From contig JANXBX010000001.1 of assembly GCA_025060595.1 (NCBI GenBank), positions 121,696-185,695 on the forward strand: a DNA stretch of 64,000 nt, in the 5' to 3' direction. Of the stretch, positions 16,807 to 26,201 are shown piece after piece (the first letter of the stretch is position 1; each line of letters starts with the position of its first letter). The notes under the pieces were generated by a model. The model made no database searches, was not told the DNA's origin, and saw only the letters and a list, made by a program, of their open reading frames with translations. The translations under genes and the position numbers were made by a program. Source of the stretch: Synergistota bacterium (GTDB lineage: Bacteria > Synergistota > GBS-1).

Positions 16807-17445
16807 TCAAGTTAACTTTTTACATGCGTCTTTAAGAGGACAAGCATGACAATTAGGCTTACTAGGTCTGCAGTAAGTTCTCCCTATGAGTATCAACAGT
16901 TTATGAGCTATTAATCTGTCTTCGGGCGGGAAAACCTCCATTAGTTTCAGTCTAATAATTTCATAGCTATCTTTTTGATTTACTAAACCAAATCTTTTTA
17001 CAACCCTTTCAATATGCCTATCAATCGCAAATGTTTCATTATATCCAATGTGAAGAAGTATAACATCTGCAGTTTTAGGACCTATCCCATAAATGCTCAT
17101 TAAAGACTTTCTAGGGTCTTCTTCCTCAAGAACCTTTCTTATATCCCCATTCCAAAAATTTATAACTTTATTAGCAAGATTTAAAATATATCTGGACTTG
17201 CTCTTCTTTAAACCTGATAAGGATATAACCGACTCTAAAACTTCCGATTCAAGAGAGAGAATACCATGAGGAGTGACCCTGCCACCAAGCTCCTCTTTTA
17301 AACAAATAAAAGCTTTAATAGCATTCACATCAGAGGTATTCTGAGAGAGAATTGTAGCAACTGCCACCTCAAAAGGATCAGAGGAAATAGAACTAGAGAA
17401 AACCCCTTTAAGATTAAGTCCCTTGAGAATATCTCTCAAATTCAT
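16807..17445 (-). CDS. nth: Endonuclease III-type DNA glycosylase
   Basis: 212 residues, normal length. Base-excision repair of oxidised pyrimidines. The helix-hairpin-helix is MSIYGIGPKTADVILLHIG, with the catalytic lysine after GP. The catalytic aspartate is in TFAIDRHIERVVKRFG. The C-terminal 4Fe-4S cluster has the spacing C-x6-C-x2-C-x5-C (CRPSKPNCHACPLKDAC). It overlaps the upstream secreted-protein gene by 4 bases. Confidence 0.93.
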   Translation of the reverse strand: MNLRDILKGLNLKGVFSSSISSDPFEVAVATILSQNTSDVNAIKAFICLKEELGGRVTPHGILSLESEVLESVISLSGLKKSKSRYILNLANKVINFWNGDIRKVLEEEDPRKSLMSIYGIGPKTADVILLHIGYNETFAIDRHIERVVKRFGLVNQKDSYEIIRLKLMEVFPPEDRLIAHKLLILIGRTYCRPSKPNCHACPLKDACKKLT

Positions 17446-18926
17446 GACTTATCACATAAACCCTTAACTGGAGCCATTATTTTCATACCATTAGATAAGG
17501 TCAAAACAATCCTTAAAACGCCCAAGTCCAGAGATTTTGAGTCTTCCCAATGACACCACAAATTGTAAACCTTACGGCCATAGACTTTAAGATAAAGAGA
17601 ACCATCATACGCGCTTAAAAGCCTTCCATTTTCATCAGTGACTGCTATAACAGGACAACCATCTCCAAGATAAGTATTCCAACTAGCTAAAGAATTGGTA
17701 GTGGAATAAAGTTCTATACCAGTTATAATACCGTTTCCCTCAAGTACAAGCTTTAGATGAAGGTCTGGTTTAGAATCTCCCTTTATCTCCTCAGAAACTG
17801 AAACATAATCCTCTGATCCAATTCCTGAAATAGCACATTCCCTTACAGTAATTGGATATTTATAAATTTCTTCTTTCTTAACAGGAAAATCTACCTTCCT
17901 TCCGTCAGAAAGCCAGAGAAAAACTTTATATGAATATTCTTCGCGCGTCATTACTCCAGAATCACAAACATAAAGATTAAGAGTATCTTCCCCTTTGACT
18001 GGAATGTTTATACTTCCTGAAGGAAGGTTCAGAAACTTACCTGACTTATCTAAAACAGCTATAGCTGGTATCCCATCACCAGGGATTGTATTCCAAGAGG
18101 TAATGTTGTTTTTACCATACCCTCTTACTTCAATAGCTTTTATAGCAACTCCAACCCCTTCAACCTCTATCAAAAATCTCCCATCTCTAAAACCATCAGG
18201 GCCAATCTCTTCAGAAAAATTAACATGATCATAATCAGAAATGCCATAAAATAAAGCATCCTTAATCCTAAAGAAGCTTTTCTCAGGCAAAGCTGGTTTC
18301 AGTTCCCAGCTATAAAACTCAGCAGCTGATGAATACTCACCAATCGACTTAGCAAAAAAGCCTATATATTTAAATAGTTCTTCCTTAAGGTTAAGCTTAC
18401 CAAGAAATTCCCAATCTCCATCTAAATCAGCTTTAAAATAAAAACTGATTTCATTCTTGCTTTTCCTAACTTTCAAAAGACCTTCTTTAGACTTAAACGG
18501 AACTTCAAAAGCATATCCTAAGCTACACTTTTTGGGAAGGCTTCCCGCAAGAACAAGTTTATCCCTATCGTGTGGACCAAACAAAAGATGATAAGTTTTA
18601 GACTCACCGCCATCCCAAAGAATTAGGCCGAAAGAGGAACCAGGATACCTTTTCTTAGCTTTAAAATGAGAGGTAAATTCCCAATCTCCCAAAGGAACCT
18701 CTTTAACTAAAAGTGGGGCTCCCTTTTTTGTCTCTCCTTTTCTATAACAAAGGCTAATATCCTGATAAGGATTCGAATAAAGAAATAAATGATAAGAAGT
18801 ATAAAAGAAATAAAGGTCATTACCTTCAGGGTCACTCCAGAACCATCCCTGAGCCTGTGAGTGAATACAACTAAGAAAAGTAAAAACTATACAAAAAACA
18901 GTTAGAAGAATTTTTATAACACTCAT
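17442..18926 (-). CDS. Secreted protein with lectin-like domain and a duplicated beta module
   Basis: 494 residues with an N-terminal signal peptide (about 1-26). FLSC is only a weak lipobox. Residues 45-210 look like a DUF1080/concanavalin-type sandwich (SSFGLILWDGG, YIGFFAKS). Two similar modules follow (about 225-350 and 365-490). Both hold a block around SWNT-GDG-P-IAV-D followed by a G-L-based strand, so they are an internal duplication. I know no function for the repeated module. Binding of carbohydrate or cell-surface material is a guess. Confidence 0.65.
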   Translation of the reverse strand: MSVIKILLTVFCIVFTFLSCIHSQAQGWFWSDPEGNDLYFFYTSYHLFLYSNPYQDISLCYRKGETKKGAPLLVKEVPLGDWEFTSHFKAKKRYPGSSFGLILWDGGESKTYHLLFGPHDRDKLVLAGSLPKKCSLGYAFEVPFKSKEGLLKVRKSKNEISFYFKADLDGDWEFLGKLNLKEELFKYIGFFAKSIGEYSSAAEFYSWELKPALPEKSFFRIKDALFYGISDYDHVNFSEEIGPDGFRDGRFLIEVEGVGVAIKAIEVRGYGKNNITSWNTIPGDGIPAIAVLDKSGKFLNLPSGSINIPVKGEDTLNLYVCDSGVMTREEYSYKVFLWLSDGRKVDFPVKKEEIYKYPITVRECAISGIGSEDYVSVSEEIKGDSKPDLHLKLVLEGNGIITGIELYSTTNSLASWNTYLGDGCPVIAVTDENGRLLSAYDGSLYLKVYGRKVYNLWCHWEDSKSLDLGVLRIVLTLSNGMKIMAPVKGLCDKS

Positions 18927-18960
18927 TTTCTTCCGTAATCAAATTATAACATAGAATAAA

Positions 18961-18992
18961 AAGGGACATCCCCTCCCTTGAGGATGTCCCCT
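18961..18992 (-). terminator. Terminator of the kor operon
   Basis: On the minus strand GGATG-type arms (AAGGGGACATCC and GGATGTCCCTT) form a hairpin followed by TTTATTC, between the korC stop and the secreted-protein gene. Confidence 0.8.
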
Positions 18993-19038
18993 TTAGGCAA
19001 AGCCTAACAATGAACATATAAATTAATTATGCTCTTTT

Positions 19039-19587
19039 CTAAGCTACCATCTTACCTAATTCATATCCTATATTAAAAGCTTTAAGGTTTTTATCCTCTG
19101 TACCTTGGGGAACTCTAGCAAGTATAGCCTTTTCAAAGGATTCCTTCTTGACTATATTTTCTATTAAAGCACATAATACTCCTAATGCAATTATATTAGC
19201 AAAAAGAGGAGTTCCAAAGCTATCCACGCTCGTTTTCACTATCGGAAGATGCAAAAGCTTTCCCTTAACCTGAGGAAGCTTTCTAACAAAAAAATCGTCC
19301 ACTATAAGTATACCGCCCTCTTTAAGATCAGTACCATGCTTATCCGCAGACTCTTGAGTCAAAGCTATAACTATATCAGGAGAGGCAACTTTGGGATAAT
19401 CTATCTCCACATCACTTATTACCACCTCAGATTTACTTGCACCACCTCTTGCTTCCGGACCATAAGACTGAGTCTGAACTGCATTCTTTCCCTCATAAAC
19501 AGCCACTGCCTCTCCAAGGATTACCCCAGCAAGGACTATACCTTGTCCCCCCGCCCCTGAAAATCTAACCTCAAAGCGCCCTATCAT
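19039..19587 (-). CDS. korC: 2-oxoacid:ferredoxin oxidoreductase, gamma subunit
   Basis: 182 residues. The domain begins VRFSGAGGQGIVLAGVILGE and carries SYGPEARGGASKSEVV, hallmarks of the gamma domain of pyruvate/2-oxoglutarate ferredoxin oxidoreductases. It works with korD, korA and korB in oxidative decarboxylation of a 2-oxoacid to acyl-CoA with reduction of ferredoxin, or the reverse. It overlaps korB by 4 bases. Confidence 0.9.
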   Translation of the reverse strand: MIGRFEVRFSGAGGQGIVLAGVILGEAVAVYEGKNAVQTQSYGPEARGGASKSEVVISDVEIDYPKVASPDIVIALTQESADKHGTDLKEGGILIVDDFFVRKLPQVKGKLLHLPIVKTSVDSFGTPLFANIIALGVLCALIENIVKKESFEKAILARVPQGTEDKNLKAFNIGYELGKMVA

Positions 19588-20423
19588 TCTTCAGTCCCCT
19601 CCTCCTGAGCCACCTTGCACAGATCCTGATAGAGCTGGGTGTATTCTATCATCTCCTTATCCGCAAACTCCCCGATAACTATTTTGCCTTCAAGCTCTTG
19701 AGGAGACATCTCCTTAGCCTTAGATATAGGAAAACTATTATTTTTTAGCCATTCCATCATCTCAACTGGTCCTCTAAGTCTATTCCTTCTCCCAAACTGA
19801 GTAGGACAAACCGATACAATTTCAACGAAGGAAAAGCCCTTCTTTTCCAAAGCCCTCTTTATAAACTTTTCTGTCTGAGGAACGTGAAATACCGTAGCCC
19901 TGGCTACATAAACCGCTCCAGCTGCAATAGCAAGATTACATAAATCAAACTGGCGTTCAATAAAACCATAAGGCGCTGTGGATCCCTTAGCCCCATGGGG
20001 AGTAGTTGGTGAAGCTTGCCCACCTGTCATTCCATATATGTAGTTATTTAAGACTATCGCAGTCATATCTAGATTTCTTCTTGCCGCATGAATAAAGTGA
20101 TTTCCTCCTATGGCAGCACAATCTCCGTCACCCATGACAGCTACAACCTTTAACTTAGGATTAGCAAGTTTAATTCCAGTAGCAAAAGCCAAAGCTCTTC
20201 CGTGAGTAGTATGAAGGGTGTTGGCATTGATATATCCAGGAATCCTTGAAGAACAACCTATTCCTGAAACTACCATGACCTCTTCAGGATTATATCCCAT
20301 AGAATCGAAAGCCCTGACTAAAGCATGAAGGGCAATACCATGGCCGCAACCAGCACAAAATATATGTGGGAAAAGCCCCAACCTTAAAAACCGAGCGATA
20401 TTTCCGCGGGGCATCTTAGACAA
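19584..20423 (-). CDS. korB: 2-oxoacid:ferredoxin oxidoreductase, beta (TPP) subunit
   Basis: 279 residues. The thiamine diphosphate site is GDGDCAAIGGNHFIHAARRN followed by VLNNYIYGMTGGQ. Early CAGCGHG residues are typical of the beta subunit. The pattern TGGQASPTTP favours the 2-oxoglutarate (Kor) group over pyruvate. It overlaps korA by 8 bases and korC by 4. Confidence 0.9.
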   Translation of the reverse strand: MSKMPRGNIARFLRLGLFPHIFCAGCGHGIALHALVRAFDSMGYNPEEVMVVSGIGCSSRIPGYINANTLHTTHGRALAFATGIKLANPKLKVVAVMGDGDCAAIGGNHFIHAARRNLDMTAIVLNNYIYGMTGGQASPTTPHGAKGSTAPYGFIERQFDLCNLAIAAGAVYVARATVFHVPQTEKFIKRALEKKGFSFVEIVSVCPTQFGRRNRLRGPVEMMEWLKNNSFPISKAKEMSPQELEGKIVIGEFADKEMIEYTQLYQDLCKVAQEEGTEE

Positions 20424-21567
20424 CCTCCTTTATCTTTTCTAATATTTGGCCTGGGGTTATCATCTCGGTATCAAGTCTAAGTAAACTGTATACTTCACAT
20501 TTGCCACGAATAGCCCTCTCAACCTCCCTAACCATAAGCCCAGGATTCATCTCGGGAACTATAATCGCTTTAACCTTAGAAGCTGCTTCCCTTAAAGGTT
20601 CGTCCGGAAAAGGCCAAAGCATGACTGGTCTAAACAAACCTACCTTATATCCTAATTTCCGAGCCTCTCTTATGGCTCCCATGGCAGACCTAGCTACACA
20701 ACCGAAAGCCACAACAAGAACATCTGCATCATCAGTAGCAAAGGTAGAAAACTTTACAAGAAGATCTTTCCCTTTTTCAAACTTCCTTAACAACCTTAAA
20801 TTCAAGGCTTCTATTACCTTAGGATCATTAGTGGGAAGCCCATATTCATCATGAACAAGCCCAGTAACATGGAAACAGTATCCTTCCCCATATGCTGCCA
20901 TAGGAGGAATATCATCTTCAGGATCCGCTCTATAAGGACGATAATCTAAAAAAGAGGTTGACGGTTTTTTCCTATTAACTATTTTTACCTCGTATTCTTC
21001 AGGTATCTCCATTTTTTCCCTCATATGCCCCACAATCTCATCGGTTAATAAAATCACAGGACTTCTAAAGCGTTCAGCAAGATTAACAGCTTCAATTGTC
21101 AAATCAAAACATTCTTTAACAGTTGAAGGAGAAAGAACTATTAAAGGAAAGCCACCGTGAGATCCCCACCTTGCCTGCATGAAATCTCCCTGGAAAGGTT
21201 TCGTAGGGGTACCTGTGGATGGACCTCCTCTTTGAACATCGACTACAACAACAGGCACCTCAGCCATTATTGCAAAACCTATATTCTCCTGCTTGAGAGA
21301 AAAACCAGGTCCACTTGTAGCAGTCATGCTTTTCAATCCAGCTAAAGAAGCACCTATAGCAGCAGCCATACTTCCTATCTCGTCTTCCATCTGTATGAAG
21401 ATTCCACCTACTTTCGGAAGCTCAGCAGAAAGTATTTCCGCGATCTCAGATGAAGGAGTTATAGGGTAACCGGCATAAAACCTAACACCAGCCATTATAG
21501 CTCCCATTGCAACTGCACGATTCCCTTGCCAAAATACAATTTTACCCAACCCTCTCCGCCTCCTCAA
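20416..21567 (-). CDS. korA: 2-oxoacid:ferredoxin oxidoreductase, alpha subunit
   Basis: 383 residues. The pyrimidine-binding domain has FYAGYPITPSSEIAE, ATSGPGFSLKQENIGFA and RGGPSTGTPTKPFQGD, all typical of Kor/Vor alpha chains. The CoA-facing domain is the C-terminal half. 2-oxoglutarate is the most likely substrate because isocitrate dehydrogenase is also encoded nearby, but branched-chain or aryl 2-oxoacids cannot be excluded from sequence. Confidence 0.88.
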   Translation of the reverse strand: MRRRRGLGKIVFWQGNRAVAMGAIMAGVRFYAGYPITPSSEIAEILSAELPKVGGIFIQMEDEIGSMAAAIGASLAGLKSMTATSGPGFSLKQENIGFAIMAEVPVVVVDVQRGGPSTGTPTKPFQGDFMQARWGSHGGFPLIVLSPSTVKECFDLTIEAVNLAERFRSPVILLTDEIVGHMREKMEIPEEYEVKIVNRKKPSTSFLDYRPYRADPEDDIPPMAAYGEGYCFHVTGLVHDEYGLPTNDPKVIEALNLRLLRKFEKGKDLLVKFSTFATDDADVLVVAFGCVARSAMGAIREARKLGYKVGLFRPVMLWPFPDEPLREAASKVKAIIVPEMNPGLMVREVERAIRGKCEVYSLLRLDTEMITPGQILEKIKEVV

Positions 21568-21751
21568 CTATTATAGCCAAATCAGGACAATAATACTCAC
21601 ATCTTCTACAGCCTATACAATTTTCCTGAAACTTTACCTCTGCCTTTAGTCTATCCCCCATAATAAGCACGTTCTTAGGACAAAAAGCTACACACAAACC
21701 ACATCCCTTACACCACTTCTCATTTATCCTAACCACAAATTGCCCAGCCAC
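21542..21751 (-). CDS. korD: 2-oxoacid:ferredoxin oxidoreductase, ferredoxin-like delta subunit
   Basis: 69 residues with two 4Fe-4S motifs, CKGCGLCVAFCP and CIGCRRCEYYCP. It passes electrons from the TPP site to free ferredoxin. An in-frame extension back to 21862 reads through the promoter and the neighbouring terminator, so it is not coding. The GTG at 21751 follows GGGGGG by 8 bases and fits. It is first in the kor operon and overlaps korA by 26 bases. Confidence 0.88.
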   Translation of the reverse strand: MAGQFVVRINEKWCKGCGLCVAFCPKNVLIMGDRLKAEVKFQENCIGCRRCEYYCPDLAIIVEEAERVG

Positions 21752-21799
21752 TCCCTCTGCCCCCCTCTTGAAGCAATATATGTTGCTTCTGTATTTTAG

Positions 21800-21828
21800 A
21801 TTATATACTTTCACTATAAAACAATCAA
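21800..21828 (-). promoter_or_regulatory. Promoter of korDABC
   Basis: TTGATT (21828-21823), a 17-base spacer and TATAAT (21805-21800) on the minus strand. The expected start is near 21793, about 42 bases before the korD GTG. Confidence 0.8.
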
Positions 21829-21845
21829 TCCTAATAGGCAAAAAT

Positions 21846-21883
21846 AAAGAGAGGAAACCCAATATATTGGGTTTCCTCTCTTT
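21846..21883 (-). terminator. Terminator of the Gld-type ABC operon
   Basis: A perfect 38-base inverted repeat (arms AAAGAGAGGAAACCCAATA) followed on the minus strand by TTTTTGCC. It closes the DUF4340 operon and insulates the korD promoter. It could act on both strands, but nothing is transcribed toward it from the left. Confidence 0.85.
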
Positions 21884-21906
21884 AAAATTCTCAGATGCAA
21901 AAATGT

Positions 21907-23190
21907 TTACTTCTTAGCAAGATTTGGAAGAAGCTCTTCCAAAAGCTTACCTAGCTTATAAACTATAGGATAATCTAAATCCTTAGCCCAACCACTATCA
22001 ATACCCTCATAGTATTCCACTTTAACTTCCTTAAGAGCATCTTTCGCAATCACTTTAAGAACCGGCTTTACGTCAGGTGGAAGCTCTCCATTATAAACAA
22101 TCTTTTCAGCTTCTATATCGCAAAGCTCCCTTGCTATGCTATCTGCATTTTCGGTACCAGTCCACTTTCCACCCTCTTCCTTTATCGAAACTTTATTGCC
22201 ATTTGGATACTCTATCTCTATAAAGTTAAGAGAATAATAGCTACCCCTCAGAGGTCTTTTATCAAGCAAATCATTTATAGAGGTTACCCTCAAAGTCTTA
22301 GGAATATGCTTCCCAAATTTATATACACTTACACCACCCTTAAGCATTCCCCAAAGGGTCCTTTCATCCTTAGACCAGGAGTAAAGGACTTCATATTCTT
22401 TACCCTTCTCAGTTTTAAGTTTAACTATAAGTTGGGGAGAGTCTAACCCATATTCTTTCAGATCCTTAGGGTTATCTATTATCTCCTCAGCTTTTCCCTC
22501 AACTACATCCCAAAGTACATCAGTAACCTTATCCTGACTTATAGGAACATTTACAGGAGATGTAATATTCCAAAGGCTTTGCTCACCCCTTTTGAAGGAA
22601 AACTCTCTAGCAGGCCTAAGATAAGACAAAGAAAATTCCTGAATAGCTATGGTATTCTCAGGAATAAGGTCTTTTTTGCGGAGAGAGTAAAGACTTTGAT
22701 CAATTTGTTTAAAAACGTAGGAGCCAATAAGATAAATAGCCTTGTCCCCTTCAACCATTAAATACCTTTCAGCAGTGATTGGATTTTCCTTCCCTAATAA
22801 AAAGGTCACCTTTTCTCCCTTTTTATTTTCAACCTTAAACACTACCTCAGGTTTATCAAGACCATAATCTTTAGGATCACCAGAATCAGCTACTTTTTCT
22901 TTAGTAGCATCCTTAATGGAAGAAAACATCAGACTGATCGTAAAGTCGTCTGCCAATGTATTAACAGGAGAAGTTATCTCCCATGAATCTTTTCCCGTTC
23001 TTACCACCCTTGCATTTAGATTCTTTGAGTCAACTTTAAGCTCAAAGGCTACTACCTCCTCCTCAGGCCAGGGAATAAACTTAGACTCTTCCCTTTTTCT
23101 CCTTTCTGATGGAACATCTATAACAAATATGTAAAATAAAAGAGAAGCAAGGATTATCGAAAGAATAAAAGTACTCCTTCTCATCTTCAT
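21907..23190 (-). CDS. DUF4340 lipoprotein-like/membrane-anchored protein
   Basis: 427 residues with one N-terminal membrane helix (STFILSIILASLLFYIFVI) and a repeated extracytoplasmic DUF4340 module. Two copies of the phrase W-ITSPVN-P/TL precede helical-beta units. This protein usually accompanies the GldA/GldF/GldG-type ABC transporter, as here. The ATG at 23190 overlaps the upstream stop as TGATG with GGAGGA before it. The longer in-frame reading to 23268 lies inside the previous gene and is rejected. Confidence 0.82.
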   Translation of the reverse strand: MKMRRSTFILSIILASLLFYIFVIDVPSERRKREESKFIPWPEEEVVAFELKVDSKNLNARVVRTGKDSWEITSPVNTLADDFTISLMFSSIKDATKEKVADSGDPKDYGLDKPEVVFKVENKKGEKVTFLLGKENPITAERYLMVEGDKAIYLIGSYVFKQIDQSLYSLRKKDLIPENTIAIQEFSLSYLRPAREFSFKRGEQSLWNITSPVNVPISQDKVTDVLWDVVEGKAEEIIDNPKDLKEYGLDSPQLIVKLKTEKGKEYEVLYSWSKDERTLWGMLKGGVSVYKFGKHIPKTLRVTSINDLLDKRPLRGSYYSLNFIEIEYPNGNKVSIKEEGGKWTGTENADSIARELCDIEAEKIVYNGELPPDVKPVLKVIAKDALKEVKVEYYEGIDSGWAKDLDYPIVYKLGKLLEELLPNLAKK

Positions 23191-24509
23191 CACAATCTCC
23201 TCCTTATGATCCAAGCCATTCCTCCCAGAAGAAACAGAACTCCAGGAACTATGACAAGTGAAAGCCATAAACTAAGGTTACCAAGCCATGAGGGAATCAT
23301 GAAGGCGGTGTACTTACCCTTCATGATAGGTATGTCAACAAGCTTAATCTCCTTAGCAAGATAAAACGTAAATCTCTGTGCTAGATCTCCATTACCAGAT
23401 ATTCTAAAATTAGCGTTTCTCAAGAAGTCACTATCCCCAATTACTATAGCTTCTCCCTCCCTCTGAGTATCTCTAACTAGATAAGCTAAGGTTAAAGGCC
23501 CCTTTATATCTTTCCCCTCATCAAACTCAACAACAGTTGTATCAGGTTTAATATCCATCTCAAGCCAACTTGAAGCGCCGGCCTCGAACAATTTATCCTC
23601 GCTAAGCCTGCCTTTTTCCTTACTTAAAGCAGTAGCAAGCGGGAAAAAGGTAGCCAAATTAAAATCTGAAAGAACCTTAGTATAGGGATAATTGACAATT
23701 ACTGGAGTTAAAGCATTTGCTCCAAAAGCCTTAGCCAAAGGATCAATAATTACTCCATCATGGACAAAAACCTCAAAGTTTTCCAAACACCATGTTTTCC
23801 ATATCTTTGGAGAATCATACTCTAAAGCTACGAGGATTCTCCCCCCACTTCTAAAGTATTCGGTAAGAGCATTAAGCTCCACCCCCAAAGGTTCCCTTTG
23901 AGGGCCAATTAAAATTACACATAAGGCATCAGGAGGAACTTTAGTAGTTGAGAGCAAGTTAAGAGCCTTTGGTGTAAATCCTTTCCCCTTAAGAGCATCC
24001 CTTAGAGCAGTTATGCCTTGGTCAGAAGCATCATCAAGAGAAGGCTCTCCATGCCCAGTAACAAAGTAAACAACCCTCTCTCCTATCATCTGAACTTTTA
24101 TTATGGCATTAGTGATGTTCTCCTCATCAAAATAATCTACCTTAACTTGCCTGTCACCTTGAACCACTACAGCTTGGCCATAGAAATCTATACCGTACTT
24201 CTTAGCCTCAAGGGGTTGCTTGCTAGCATCTATTATAGAGTAAACTATTTTAGGGCAATAATACTTATAGGTATCAAGAAGAGTCTTAAATCTATCTACA
24301 TCATCTCTCGCAGGAAAAGCATAAATTTCTATTTTATCTTTAACTTGACGAAGAACCTCTAAGGTCTTTTCATCTAACGTATTTTCTCTCCACATAGTTA
24401 AATCCCATCTATGATAGTGCTTATCAACAATATAATTTATTGCAACTAAAATACAAACCAAAAGTATGAAATTTATTATTAGAGTTCTTTTCTCTGTCAT
24501 TACTTCCAC
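23190..24509 (-). CDS. GldG-type ABC transporter auxiliary protein
   Basis: 439 residues: an N-terminal membrane helix (about 10-26), a long extracytoplasmic domain with a GldG-like fold (VYFVTGHGEPSLDD; VILIGPQREPLG; GGRILVALEYDSP) and a C-terminal helix (about 412-433). In Bacteroidetes GldG works with GldA and GldF in gliding. Homologs are widespread elsewhere without a known substrate. It overlaps the permease gene by 10 bases. Confidence 0.82.
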   Translation of the reverse strand: MEVMTEKRTLIINFILLVCILVAINYIVDKHYHRWDLTMWRENTLDEKTLEVLRQVKDKIEIYAFPARDDVDRFKTLLDTYKYYCPKIVYSIIDASKQPLEAKKYGIDFYGQAVVVQGDRQVKVDYFDEENITNAIIKVQMIGERVVYFVTGHGEPSLDDASDQGITALRDALKGKGFTPKALNLLSTTKVPPDALCVILIGPQREPLGVELNALTEYFRSGGRILVALEYDSPKIWKTWCLENFEVFVHDGVIIDPLAKAFGANALTPVIVNYPYTKVLSDFNLATFFPLATALSKEKGRLSEDKLFEAGASSWLEMDIKPDTTVVEFDEGKDIKGPLTLAYLVRDTQREGEAIVIGDSDFLRNANFRISGNGDLAQRFTFYLAKEIKLVDIPIMKGKYTAFMIPSWLGNLSLWLSLVIVPGVLFLLGGMAWIIRRRL

Positions 24510-25261
24510 CTCCTTGAGGCAAGAGAAATAACAGAAAGATAAAGAAAGAGCACTATCAAACTAACAAAGAAAACTATATTCCTCAGATCGATAACTCCCT
24601 CCGAGAAAGCTCTTACCCTATTGAATAGAGCAAGCCTCCAAAGTATACCACCTAAAACAGGATAAGTTGTTCCAACATTTGAAGCGGCCCAGTTGATAAA
24701 CCACAACAAAATAAGAAGTGCAAAAGCAAGCATTGAAGCCGTGGCTTGCCTCCTAGTCAAAGATGCAGCAAATATACCTGCTGAAAAGAAAGCAGCACCT
24801 GCAAGAAGCATACCTATATAACCGGAAACTATCAAACCTATATCGAGTTCCCCAGCTCTGCTTAGAGTAAAAGGTATATAAAGGAAGATAACCAAAGCAA
24901 TACCATAGATGAAGTAAGAGGCAAGGAACTTCCCCATAACTATCTGAAACTCAGTTATAGGAGAAGTCAGAAGTAGCTCAAAGGTCCCAGCGGCTTCCTC
25001 CTCTGGAAAGCTCCTCATAGTTAAAACGGGAACAAGAAAAATCAACAGAAACAGTATATTCTGAAAGAGTGGATAAAGAATAAACTTCGTAGAGTTAAGA
25101 CCATATCCTCCCCACCTACTTACCTGAAGCATATAGTAAGCAAGGACGTTTATATAGAAGTAGCCCACTACAAGAAGAAAAGCCCCCACTACTGTATATG
25201 CCAATGGAGAAAGAAGATAAATCTTCAGGTCTTTTCTAAATATAGAAAGTATCATCTTCAT
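24500..25261 (-). CDS. ABC-2 type permease (GldF-like)
   Basis: 253 residues with six predicted membrane helices. The first is near residues 20-42. A cytoplasmic loop contains RSFPEEEAAGTFELLLTSPI, the typical ABC-2 coupling segment. It overlaps the ATPase gene by 4 bases. It likely forms the membrane channel with the next gene product and is assisted by the GldG and DUF4340 proteins. Confidence 0.87.
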   Translation of the reverse strand: MKMILSIFRKDLKIYLLSPLAYTVVGAFLLVVGYFYINVLAYYMLQVSRWGGYGLNSTKFILYPLFQNILFLLIFLVPVLTMRSFPEEEAAGTFELLLTSPITEFQIVMGKFLASYFIYGIALVIFLYIPFTLSRAGELDIGLIVSGYIGMLLAGAAFFSAGIFAASLTRRQATASMLAFALLILLWFINWAASNVGTTYPVLGGILWRLALFNRVRAFSEGVIDLRNIVFFVSLIVLFLYLSVISLASRRWK

Positions 25262-26193
25262 GCCCTTCCCGCCTCCTCTTCAGTAACAAGCTGCAAGAAC
25301 ACTTCTTCTAATGTCATGCTGACCGGCTTCAATTCAAGTAAACCGGCACCAAGTCCAACAACAACTCTAGCTATATCCTCTCTAAGGTCAAGGCTTTGAG
25401 GATACTCAATAAGAATAGTATCATCTCTAGAAGGAACAACGCTTATTACGCTTGGAAGTTTAGAAAGCTCTTGAGAAACTTTATCCCTATAGCGAGCAAC
25501 TTTAACCTCAACCTTTTTAGATGGTCTTAGACGAGCTTCCAGCCCTTCAAGAGTGTCCTCAGCAGCGATTCTTCCATTACTTATTATTATCACCCTGTCG
25601 CATGTAGCTGTTACCTCAGGCAATATATGAGTAGAAAGTATTACCGTGTGTCTCCCCTTCAAAGACTTAATTAAAGATCTAATCTCAACTATCTGAACAG
25701 CATCAAGTCCACTTGTAGGCTCATCAAGTATGAGCAAATCTGGATCTGATATCAGTGCCTGAGCTAACGCAACCCTTTGCCTATATCCGCGAGAAAGGTT
25801 TCCTATAAGCCTACCATAAACTTCCTTAAGGCCACAGTATTCTATAACCTCAGAGAGCCTTTCCTTCCTTCTATTTCTTGGAACATCTTTTATCTCCATC
25901 ACAAACTTAAGATACTCCTTAACAGTAAGCTCCCTATATATAGGTGGGCTTTCAGGTAAATATCCTATTCTTCTTTTAACTTCAAGAGGATTTTCAGTTA
26001 CATCATAACCAGCCACCTTAACTTTCCCTACGGAAGGAGGAAGATAACCGGTGATTATCCTCATGGTTGTCGTCTTCCCCGCTCCGTTCGGACCAAGAAA
26101 ACCTAAAATCTCCCCCTCCCTTACAGTGAAATTTACATCGCGTAAAACCCATCTTCCGTGAAATTCCTTACCAAGATCTTGAACATCCACCAA
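25258..26193 (-). CDS. ABC transporter ATP-binding protein (GldA-like)
   Basis: 311 residues. Walker A is GPNGAGKTT (about 34-42), the Q loop is in GYLPESPPIYRELTV, the signature NLSRGYRQRVALAQAL, Walker B LLILDEPTSGLD and the switch histidine STHILPEV. The C-terminal extension is typical of ABC-2 drug/lipid or Gld exporters. It is first in the four-gene operon that ends at the 21846-21883 terminator. Confidence 0.92.
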   Translation of the reverse strand: MVDVQDLGKEFHGRWVLRDVNFTVREGEILGFLGPNGAGKTTTMRIITGYLPPSVGKVKVAGYDVTENPLEVKRRIGYLPESPPIYRELTVKEYLKFVMEIKDVPRNRRKERLSEVIEYCGLKEVYGRLIGNLSRGYRQRVALAQALISDPDLLILDEPTSGLDAVQIVEIRSLIKSLKGRHTVILSTHILPEVTATCDRVIIISNGRIAAEDTLEGLEARLRPSKKVEVKVARYRDKVSQELSKLPSVISVVPSRDDTILIEYPQSLDLREDIARVVVGLGAGLLELKPVSMTLEEVFLQLVTEEEAGRA

Positions 26194-26201
26194 GGCTTAG
26201 A

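Noticed and set aside
21752..21862. N-terminal extension of korD
   Set aside because: It would be translated from DNA upstream of the promoter and through a terminator; the ferredoxin domain begins after the GTG at 21751.
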